This document shows, in pieces, positions 31,492 to 41,338 of a stretch of DNA of 64,000 bases. The DNA is taken from NCBI GenBank assembly GCA_039720395.1, contig CM077831.1, positions 18,158,982 through 18,222,981 of the forward strand, read 5' to 3'. A program made the translations under genes and the position numbers. Each line of letters opens with the position of its first letter. The stretch's first letter is position 1. The stretch is from Liquidambar formosana. Lineage: Eukaryota > Streptophyta > Magnoliopsida > Saxifragales > Altingiaceae. The notes beneath the pieces are model-generated. The model had not been told where the DNA came from. It ran no database searches and saw nothing but the letters and a program-made list of their open reading frames with translations.

Positions 31492-32975
31492 TAAAGGGTT
31501 CGAATTTTTTCAACCAAACATATTTGCCTAAATGATATATATGGTAGACACCACATTAGTTCATTATAGAAAATTATGTTTTTAATGAATTTTTTAAATG
31601 CTTATAGATTTAGGTAAAATAATTGGATTATATAGCATTGTTCTTCGACAAATGTGTGTAAATTTCACATATCAGACACATATTTACTTTGATACATATT
31701 ACAAATGGTTGGGACCCACCCTTTTTCTTGAACATAGAGTAAGTGGTAGTTTGGTGCATTGTTTTGGAGCCTCAAAAAGCCTTTTGAAAGGGTAAAAGTC
31801 ATTTTTATTATTTTACAAGCATTTAGTGAATCACTTAAATTGTCTTTTAGAAAAAGTCATTTACTCTAAAAGGTAGTTTAACAAAAGCAAGTGGAGGTAG
31901 TTTTTCAAAATGGCGTTTGTGAAAAGGCGAAAGAGTGTAAGTGATAAAACTAAAAAAAAATTTATGTTTATCCATATTTTACACAAAAGGACTTAAAATG
32001 TATGTTCACTAAACATCCATTTTCTTCCAAATGCTTTTTTAAATGTTGTTTTGAAAACATCTTTTTCCAAAAGATCTTTTTATTTTGAAATGGTACGTCA
32101 AACACACACTAAATCTCTATTAATACCACTGTTCGAGTTGGTTTCCGCATGCTAGTACTCAGTTGGCAACCATTAGAATCGAACATGAGGTTCCCCTGGT
32201 TGATTCTAATTTTGATAGGGTGGGCCTAATTTTACTAATTTTTTTAGTTAAATCCACTGCCGTCGAGATTTATTTTTATATATTTTTGTTCAGTTGTGAA
32301 TTTAACGAAGAAGGGTGTGGAATTAGGCTCACCCATTTTTGTATTGAAATTCAAAATATTTTTATAAATTTTACCCACACAAGGGTGATTATCAATATCT
32401 TTGAAATTTTGGTATCAAGATCGGAATGGGGAGATCAAATTTCCTTCTTCATTTTTCCCTCCTTTTCTCAAGAAAAAAGTTTATTTCGAATAAGTAAATC
32501 TTGATTGGTCTCACTACTTTATCTAAACTAAAGTAGTGCACTTTTGTTTTTAGACAGTTTTAATTTTCGTATTCTTCCTATTTACTTAATGTATTTATCA
32601 TTAAACTTATTATAAACTAGTGTGAGACCTGTACATTATAAAATATTATATTTTAAAACGGTAGAAAGTAGAAACTAAATAATAAAATAAAATATTTATA
32701 AATTTGTTAGAGAAAAACCTTATTAAAATATAAGTTTCATAGATAATGAAAGTCAATTAAAGAAATGAAATTTAATAAAGATTTTTTTAAAAAAAAATTT
32801 ATAAACTTATTTTAGATTTTTTTATAAGATAATTATTCTTATTATAGGTTTATTTGGGTCTCTTTATAAAATAACGGTTGGGAAGTTACTTGGTTTTAAT
32901 TGTATGAACAACACCCATTTGACAGTCCACAAATGGACGTGGGCCATAGGTGTGTAGACGCAACCCTCCTAAGTC
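31492..32975. other. No gene seen between Harbinger and CACTA elements
   Basis: AT-rich sequence with no supported gene, tRNA or terminal repeat. ORFs of 65 and 113 codons (31598 and 32163) lack recognisable motifs and have biased AT-rich composition. At 32928-32975 it carries the CACAAATGGACGTGG block shared with 3262-3355. Confidence 0.5.
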
Positions 32976-33415
32976 CATTACACCAAAAATTGTCTTTAAA
33001 AACGTTCCTAAAACGTTGTTAAAGACTTTCCCCAACATTTTTACAAATGTTGTCAACGCCCATGTTGTTGTTGATGGGAGATTTTTACAACGCTTCTTAA
33101 ATGTTGTTGAAAGGGGAAAAAAAAATGTTGTCACTATACTCTTACCACGTTAAGAAAACGTTGGGATAGCATTATGGACAACATTTCCCAAAACGTTGTC
33201 ATAGATCCCATACATTAACAACATTTCAAAACTGTTGTCATAGATAGCTAGTTTTGATTTTAACAATATTGCACAAATGTTGTCTTAGATCTGATACATT
33301 AACAACATGTTACAAATGCTGTCTTAGATACTACTTAAGCACATTAACAACATTTCTCAAATGTTGTCTTAATTTTTCGAGATTTTTATGACAACAATTT
33401 GTAAATGATGTCTTT
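32976..33415 (+). repeat. Left subterminal repeats of the CACTA element
   Basis: Repeated AACGTTGTTAAAG, ACAACATTT...AAATGTTGTC and AACATTTCAAAACTGTTGTC motifs, mostly arranged as short inverted pairs. They mirror those at the right end. Confidence 0.65.
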
Positions 33416-33915
33416 TCCCTTTTATTTATTTTATTTTATTTTTTTCTGGTTTGTGGTTTCATTTATGGTTTCTTGTACCTATTCTCTATTCATATAAAAT
33501 AATAACCAAACACACCATTATCCAAAATGTAAAACCACAATTCATTTGATCTCAAACTTTAAACACTTAATCACATTTCATTAATTTGATCTCAAACTTC
33601 AAACACCTTACCACCATTCATTGAATAAAGTATCCAAAATTTCATTACATATATGTCATTAAACATTCTAGTTATCATTACATGCAACTTTTCAAGTGAA
33701 AAAAAAAAAAAAAAAAAAAAGCCAAAAAACTAAAACCAAGATACAAAATAAGACGAGCAGGGTATTGTAATAAAAATAAAATAAAAAGGAATTTGATCTA
33801 AGTACATTTATTTTATTTTGCACAGGGTATTGTAATAAAAATAATAACAAAGGATCCACAAGTACAAGTCGAGTTAAATCATCAAGTCTAGTCAATAACT
33901 GTTTTAAATACCTGA

Positions 33916-35228
33916 AAATGGTTAAACACTACTGCTAAGAATCAACTTCTTTTCTTCAGGCCGAAGTTCAGGATCTTCAAGAGGTGAACTTTGTGCCTAC
34001 AGTGGCAGCTCCCAAATGAAAGGAAAAAATTAATTAAGAATGATTGAATAATTAATCATCTATAAAAGACCAATTATAACCAAAAGAAAAAAAAAACTTC
34101 TAAACAGATAATTCAAAACTAAAACAAACTATCTAAAAGTATGATTTATAAGAAATTGAAATGCCAAAAGTTCCTAGCGTTTCATTTTATATGAATACAT
34201 AACAAATCCGCTCTAAAAACTTTGCAAAATAAACATGTAACCTTATTTAGCGCACCATACTGCAATCCAAGTTACTGAACCCATAAGTATGTATTACGAA
34301 TGGTGAAAAGGCCAGCCCAGTTATTGAACCCAAGTACATCCCATTGTATACTAGTGCTAATGCTCTACTTCTCTCGGCTACAGGAATCCATTTGACAAAA
34401 TATTGTTCATGGTAGGCATGGCAACACCCTGAAAGAGAATAAATCCAAACGGGGTGAACGCAATTAAAGTGATACATTTCACCTTACAAGAAAAACCACA
34501 CCTTCCAATTGTGATATATAGATTATGGACATAACAGAAATTACCACACCTAGACATCATCCTGGCCTGATTTAGGATATATATTCAAGATAAGGTTATT
34601 TTAAACCAAGATACTAAAGAAGGCAAGAAGAGTAATTTAAAGAACCAACCTCACCAATGCCCATGAAAGCACAAACAAGTAGGAAAGGCAACCCAATCTT
34701 AGCAACTACTGGTGTGAGAGCTGTTGCAATAGACCACCAAATTACACCAAAAGCCAAGACACACTTCCCACCAACCGTGTCAGCCTAAATGCCTACAGCA
34801 ATCTGTAGCTTAAAACTACAAGTTAGAATGCGAGATGGAAAATATTAAAAATGAATATAATTTTATAGGAAGTGATGGATATACTGTTCGTATATTTCAT
34901 AAATCATAAAAGAAATGAATTTCATCAATTTTAAGAAAATGAGTGTGTGATTAAGCTTATAAAATAAGAATACGGAGAGCTGGCTTCCTTTTTCTAAATA
35001 TAGAATGATCCTGGAAAGTTATATGTTGGATACTAAGTCATCAATATCTAGCATTCAGTTATTGCAGAAGTATTTTTAAGTTGAAATTACCAAAATTTCA
35101 AGTGGAAAGGCTCCTGTTACCAAAGTGAGAAGGTAGCCCCAGAAAAATGAAGATTGTATCAAACCAACAGTAGCTGGATTCCAATTGAACTCTGCTGACA
35201 CGGGAAGGATGTCAATGCTCATATTTAC
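33916..35228 (-). pseudogene. Captured fragment of a PHT4-type anion/phosphate transporter gene
   Basis: Minus-strand exons match plant PHT4 family (ANTR-like, major facilitator) proteins. They are about 35228-35110 ([22 protein letters not shown]), 34806-34650 (ADTVGGKCVLAFGV ... AFMGIGE), 34428-34255 (GVAMPTMNNILS ... WIPVAERSRALALVYNGMYLGS) and about 33997-33916 (SPLEDPELRPEEKKLIL). Intron borders are recognisable, for instance TTTCAG before GVAMP and GAG-GTTGG after GIGE. Damage: an in-frame TAG where the family has Trp (GIWAD), a one-base loss after NNILS, and a small deletion at the end of the third exon. N- and C-terminal exons are missing. It lies wholly inside the CACTA element. Intact relatives carry phosphate or organic anions across plastid or Golgi membranes. 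Confidence 0.75.
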
Positions 35229-36128
35229 CTGCCAAACAAAATCTGTTTAAAGTTGCTAAATAAAATTAAACATCTTTAATGGGTTGATATAGCGATAGAA
35301 AACCCGATATTGCCAAATAGTTAAATACAATTTATTCTCCTTATCAACAGTAATCACGATACCCACAAATTGTAATAGCTGACAAACTCAATGCAAGAAG
35401 TTGATGCTAAATCTACAACTTGATGACATCAAGTTTTTGGACATAAGGAGAACCCCCCCTTCCCCCCAAAAAAAAAAAAAAATGATGCTATCCTTGTGCT
35501 GTAAGACTATAAAATCTAGCAACACCCATTAAACTGTAGAAAGAAAAAAAAAAAACACAAAATGTAATTAAGTTCTAGCATTTTCCTAATCAAAGTAAAG
35601 TTATCAATAAAGAAAAGGAGAAATAATAAGAAGGAGGCAAAAAAAAATATAGTATTATAGACATAATATACTAAGGTTCATTTTTAACCAAACTGACTTG
35701 AAAGACACGACTGGCCTAACCTTCTTGCTACTGAAGAGAAAGAACATAGGCCTTCATTTGTCTAATTTGTTTGCGTTTCATCTCTAAAATATGGGTTAAC
35801 AACCTCTCTAATTTGTTTACCAGTTGTCGCTCGCTAGAGATCATGGTTGTGGACTTGGGAGGCTTGACGGCGAGTGGAGTGCAGCGAGTGGAGTGATGGA
35901 TCCGACAAGAGGACTTGGGAGGCTTGACGGCGAGTAGAGTGCGGCGAGTAGAGTAAGGGCTTGTGGACTTGGGTGGCTTGACAGAGAGAGGGTTTGTGGG
36001 AAGGGAAAGACGGGGTGGATTGTGAGAGTAGGAGGGAGAAAGCAGAGAAAGGGTTTGAGGGTTTGAGGGTTTGTGCTTGTGGGAGTGGGAGTGAGAAGAG
36101 GGGAAGGTTTTGCAGGAGTGGGAAGGGG
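35229..36128. other. CACTA interior: AT-rich stretch and a short tandem repeat
   Basis: 35229-35820 is AT-rich without a gene and may be residual transporter intron. At about 35850-35970 the unit GGACTTGGGAGGCTTGACGG with GAGTGGAGTGC-like tails repeats two to three times, giving Ser/Pro-rich ORFs that are not credible. Confidence 0.5.
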
Positions 36129-39100
36129 TGTGGACCCCGGAAAGTGGCCCACACGATTGGAGAGGAAAGATTAGGTTTGAAAACGAAAAGGAAAGGAGTC
36201 GCTACCTTATTTTTTAAAGGAAACAAGGAAAACCCTAAAAAATAGTTTTGTTTTAGGAAAACAAAAGAATGACTCCATGTTTAAAAATGGAAAGGCAAAA
36301 AGTCTTTTGGAAACCAGAGATTGTGGATTCGGAGGCTAAGTTACGATATGGGAAGGTTCTAGGCAAAGCCTATAGGCACCCATATTGCCCTAAACGGTCT
36401 CTTAATTTAATTGGGCTAAATCAAAGTCTTAATCACGTACAAATCAACAATTATCATTAAAAAGACAGCATGCATTTCATCCATTCATTCATCCATATAA
36501 TCGATTAAATCAAAGAAAAACAGAAAAAAGAAAGAGGGAAAGGAAAAACCTAGGATACTTAGTATCCTAGGGCGGACTTGAACCTCACGAAGAGCGCCTA
36601 CGTACCATGTATGGAAATACATGGATCAAAGTCCACGTAGTTCGAAAGGGAATAGGGTTATAACCTAATAGAGGCCTATGGTAAACCCTAAGTTTCCTTT
36701 CATAAGAAATATGGTAAGTTTCCAAAAATGAATTATTCTGAAAAAATCTTTAGTAAATATGGAATTTCATAAAGATAGAAACTTTGATTTAAAAAGCATT
36801 TGTTACGAAAGGAAACTATAAGGATTGCCATGTTCCCCTATTAGGAAACAACCCTAGGGGGGAGAAAGGGAAAGTTTCAAGGAAAGGAAAGAAGGGTGAA
36901 TTGGGGTACCCTCATACCCTACTTACCTTTAAGCAAGAGCAACCTATCAAAATAACCACCCTATTGCATAGGGTAATTACCTTATTCGTAAGATTTCATC
37001 TTGCAATAGCCAAAATAACCACCCCACATTGGTGGGGTAGCTGCACCTGTTGTACCTGTCAAGCACCTGCAATTTGCATGCAAAACATACCAAAAATACC
37101 AACCAACCAAGCTAGGTTCCAATCAAGCAATTATCATGCTTGAACATAGGCTAACACATGCTCAAAACTCATCATTAAAGCCATTAAACAGATCTGGACA
37201 GAATTGAAATAGAGCTTAAAATCAACCATAAATCATGTAAACAACATGAATCATAAGCTAACTAAAACCCTAATTCAACCCTACATGCAATGACATGCAA
37301 AAAACCCTAAAATCAACTATATGAATGCTAAAAATATCATAGTTACCTAATATGGAACACATATGTAGCAACTATGAAGAAAAACTTAAGAAGAACCCTA
37401 AGCTATCATGCTATATGCAACTTTCCTTAAACAAGGATGAATGAAACCCTAGAATCGCACTAGTGCATAAAATCCCATGAAATCACTCTAAACCATGCAA
37501 AACAGAATATGAACAGCATTCAATTCGTGTATATTAACCAATAGAATGATCTACACATGATAAAGATATAGGCTTTCACATGAAATAATGCTATTCTAAG
37601 CATAAACTCAAATTCAGCATAAGAGAAACCTTAGAATCCCAACTATACAGTAAATCACATGGAATAACATTCTAGCATGCTAAACAGCCCATGAATATCA
37701 TCCTAAACATGCATACTAGCTAATAGAAACATCAAAATATGATAAAGACATAAGCTTTAATATGCAAAAGAGTTATTTCATGCAGAAAACCAATTTCAGC
37801 ATTAAGGAAACCCTAGGATCCCAAACATGCAGTAAATCACATGGAATAACATTCTGGCATACTAAACAGCCCATGAATATTATCCTAAACATGCATACTA
37901 GCTAATAGAAACATCAAAATATGATAAAAACATAAGCTTGAACATGAAATAATGCTATCCTATGCAGAAAACCCTAGAAAAGACTCTAGAAACCCTAAAA
38001 ACGCACCTACTCATAAAATCACATGAAATAACATCATATCATGCAAATCGAGCCATAAACCTTATTCTAATCATGTATTTTAAGCATTAGAAGCATCAAC
38101 ACATGATAAAAACACAAGCTTTGAACATGAAACAATGCTATTCTATGCAAAAAAAACCCTAATTTCTAAGAAAAGAGAAAGGGGGAGAGGTATACCTATG
38201 GTGGCTGCTGTAGAGAGTCCTCCTTCTCTTATGCACTGCTGGGAATTCCTTCCTTTAAGCCTTCAAGCCAAACTCCAGCCCTCCTTCAAGCTTTCTCTCT
38301 CACTTTCTCACTCAAAATCTAGGTTAAACTACCCTAAGGATGGCTGTCATAGCCTCCAAGTCTCACACATGCCTCTCACTTCAGAAATTTGACTCCCCTA
38401 TTGCTGAAATATAAGGGGATATTTATAGGGTTTGAGGGAAAACCCTCAATGGTTGGGATTAAAACCCTAGGTATTGATCTAAGGGCTCTTAGAGGTTCCC
38501 TTGGGGCTCAAGTAGGTCAAATAGGGCTAAAAATAGGGTTAAATGGCGGTTGGAGGCGAGCAAATCCGAGGAAATAGGGAGGGAGCCGCGTCAAGACTCA
38601 AAAAAGGAAAGTGGCTCAAGTGACCACCTGGGGCTGGGTGGTCACCCGAGGCCATGTCATCTTCAGCCCAAATTTTGACCCTTTCGACTTCCAAATGTGT
38701 TTCAGGGCTCAAATCAACTCCGATTTTGACAAAACGAAAGCCAAAACGACCGTGTTTCGAAGGGGAATGTAATTTGAGTCACTTGAGTGCAAGAAACCCT
38801 AGCCATGGCTGCATGGTTGGATCCTACAAAGGTGGTTAACCGCTATGCCTCACCATCGCTTAGCTTAGGTATGCGCATAGGGTCGCACCGAATGCTTTCT
38901 AATTCAAAATTCAACCTTCCTAAACACATTTGGGGATGAATTTAAGACTAATCAAGGTCAAATGAGTAGTCATAGAGTGAAAATCATGAGCCAATTCGAG
39001 CTAACCCGAAGTAGGTCTCTTAACTAACCTGAGCCTTGTTGAGCCATTCTAATCCCGAACCATCAATTCATCGAATTGAACCCATAAATACCTCAAATGC

Positions 39101-39358
39101 ATCCATATGAACTCCAATTGACAACTTAGAGATCATTTCAAGGTCAAATGGAAAGTTTGTGACCAAAAAGACGATTATACCCCTCAAGTCACAAAAGTTC
39201 TTACTAACCCTCAAGATCAACTCCAAATTGAACCAAATTCATACACACCTATCCTTAGGACCCTAGAAACTCAATGTAAAAAACTAGACTCAAAAAGGAA
39301 ACAAAATGACATATGAAATGACAAACCCTAACTAAGGTGGCAAAAATGGGGTGTGACA
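36129..39358 (-). mobile_element. Solo LTR of the A/B family, enlarged to 3230 bp
   Basis: On the minus strand it begins TGTCACACCCCATTTTTGCC and ends GGGGTCCACA. The TSD AGGGG is perfect at 36124-36128 and 39359-39363. Landmarks of the A/B LTR are present throughout, including the CGTAGGCGCTCTTCGTGAGG-type block (inverted near 36590). It is longer than A (2600) and C (2709), partly because of extra copies of a 182-bp unit at about 37497-38224. No internal region is present. Confidence 0.85.
37497..38224 (-). repeat. 182-bp tandem repeats inside the enlarged solo LTR
   Basis: TAAACAGCCCATGAATAT recurs at 37681 and 37863, exactly 182 bp apart. It is followed each time by CATGCATACTAGCTAATAG and ATGATAAAGACATAAGCTT-like sequence. 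Two more diverged copies begin near 37497 and 38043. The A LTR holds only about two degenerate copies. Confidence 0.7.
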
Positions 39359-39519
39359 AGGGGAAAGTTGATTTTGGGGATGGGTTGGGTGGTTGAGATG
39401 GGTTTTGGGGACTGGTTTTAGATCAGGGCCGTCCATTTGTTTGCATTGTTTTTGTTTTTGTTTGTTTTTTTTTTTTAAACCGTTCTAATTTCCTATTCTT
39501 AAAAACATTAAAACTACGT

Positions 39520-39811
39520 CGTTTTACTAAATTAGTTTTAGCGAGGATCAATAAGGCCGTCAGTAATGGATGTTTTTGTGAGGGTCATCTATTGACCGTC
39601 GCTACATAAGCTTTTGGCGACAACAAAAATTTCACCCGTCACTAAATTTGTCGCTACTAACTTTCTTCTTGGAGTGAAACTAAGGCGCCAAAGTTTTCAT
39701 TAAAATTTAGCGACGGCCAAGTGTCTAGCCATCACTAAAATCACCTTTAATGACGTTTATTAGTGACCGTCACTAAAGTTTCATAGCTAGAACCCATTTT
39801 TCTTATAGTGA
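39520..39811. mobile_element. Remnant of a second CACTA-type element
   Basis: TTTTTCTTATAGTG at 39798-39811 is, inverted, CACTATAAGAAAAA, a common CACTA terminus. Upstream are repeated TTTAG(C/T)GACGG and CGTCACTAAA motifs like subterminal repeats. A second similar end (CTTGGAGTG) lies near 39677. No matching TSD was found. Confidence 0.4.
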
Positions 39812-40504
39812 GCCCTCCTACATTTACCAAAGCCATTGAAATCAATTTCAAATATTGGTTAGTGAGGGTTTTTTAGGGGTAACCATGGGTTTCATGGCAT
39901 AGACCCTTGGGTTGAATCGAAAGAGCAGAGAGAAGAGAGAGGTAAAGAGCTAGGGGTTTGGGGTTTTTATGTCTGAAATCACAAAAAAAAAAAAAACAAA
40001 ATTAGGGTTAATAATTAGTATCCTTCATCTAATTTCCTCTGTTTTCAGAGGGTTGGGTAAGATTAGGGTTAATATTTACATTACCAAATTGGAGAAGGTG
40101 GCATTGGATTTGAGTAGAGGGATGGCGACTACAATGACAGGGAATGTAGAAGCTAGCTAGGAGGAGTCGTGGCAACGAGAAGAGCAACGGTGATAACCGT
40201 TGGCGAGAGCTAACAGCGGTGTGATGGTTGTTGGTGGATCCCCAACGGCAATGATAGTGGGTGTGAGATCTAGTGGCGGTGCTTCAATGATAACGCGAAG
40301 GCATGAGGAGGAATATTGAGGATGGACTGTGACGGCAACGAGGCCGGTGATGGCAACGGTGACGATGCTAGTGATGGCAGTGGCAATGGTCTAAGAGAAT
40401 AGGGAAGATGAGAGGGCAGTTTCCAAACATAAGAGACTAAACCAAGAAAAAAAAAAGAGGCCCAGCGCGTGGGAGAGCCAAAATAAGTTCCCCCCTTAGT
40501 TCAG

Positions 40505-40937
40505 AATCACCACATTTACTAAACGTTGTGGAAGCCCCCTCAATCAACAACATTTCCATGAACTGTTGTTATAGAGCCCTTCAATCAACAATATTTACAC
40601 AAACGTTGTTATAGAGTCCCCTCAATAACAACGTTTGTCAACACGTTGTTATAGAACCCCCTCAATCAACAACATTTACATAAACGTTGTTATAGAGCCC
40701 CCTTAATCAACAACGTTTACATAAACGTTGTGGAAGCACAATATATCAACAACGTTCACAGAAACTGTTCTTATAGAGTGTAGTTACAACGTGTATGTAA
40801 CCAACGTTGTTAATACCCCTAGAGTAACACTTTTTAACAACGTTTTTGTCAAAAATGTTGTTAAAAACCCCCTACAACAACATTTAACATGAAACATTGT
40901 TGATGTAGTGTCGTTAAAAACCATTGTTGGTGTAGTG
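40505..40937 (-). repeat. Right subterminal repeats of the CACTA element
   Basis: At least six copies of AACGTTGTTATAGAGCCC-like units, paired with ACAACATTTACATAAACG to form hairpins, lead up to the CACTA terminus. Confidence 0.7.
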
Positions 40938-40940
40938 GTC

Positions 40941-41338
40941 CTAACTCCCCCCACAAATGGACGTGCGATATAGCGGCTGATCTAGATTAAACATAATCTG
41001 ATTTTGGATGCAAATTTTCCTATAAATATTTTGGTAATTTTCCTATAAACATAATCTGGTCGTCGATCTGTTTCTGTTGGTCCAAATTGCCCATTTTCCC
41101 ATAATGCGGCAGCATTACATATAAAGGAGGCTCATTCTGATGTAAGATTTCCCCTGCTTAAAACGATCCAAGACTTCATGTGTGTACACAGGCAAAAGAG
41201 AGATTTTTATATTAAAGACTTCATTACCTTCACACAAACACAAACCTTACACTAGCCCTAGACAACTAATAATAGTTGCGTGGGGTTTTTAACGAACATG
41301 TTCTTTATTCAATTTACCTATAGGTTTTTTTTTTTTCT
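40941..41338. other. Spacer 3' of the P450 pseudogene
   Basis: No gene seen. It includes the second CACAAATGGACGTG block and an imperfect duplication of TTTTCCTATAAAnATnnT (41026-41060). Confidence 0.5.

Larger units (their letters stand above)
32976..40937. mobile_element. CACTA (En/Spm-type) element with captured host gene, interrupted by a solo LTR
   Basis: The right end read inward is CACTACACCAACAATGG; the left end is CATTACACCAAAAATTG, a one-base change from CACTA. The 3-bp TSD GTC is present at 32973-32975 and 40938-40940. Subterminal regions hold many inverted or direct copies of AACGTTGTTATAGA and ACAACATTT-like motifs, as CACTA elements use for transposase binding. The uninterrupted target sequence survives as a paralogue at 3262-3355. 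No CACTA transposase is seen, so it is non-autonomous. Removing the solo LTR (36129-39358) leaves about 4.7 kb, including captured transporter exons. Confidence 0.8.

Noticed and set aside
32163..32504. 113-codon ORF as a gene
   Set aside because: AT-biased composition, no motif, no homologous copy in the window, no promoter or splice evidence.
35834..36226. Ser/Pro-rich ORFs upstream of solo LTR D
   Set aside because: Caused by a short tandem repeat plus the LTR end; both strands open in several frames.
40200..40440. Gly/Asp-rich coding potential in GGCAACGGTGATG-like repeats
   Set aside because: Imperfect trinucleotide-like repeat without a continuous frame or splice signals.
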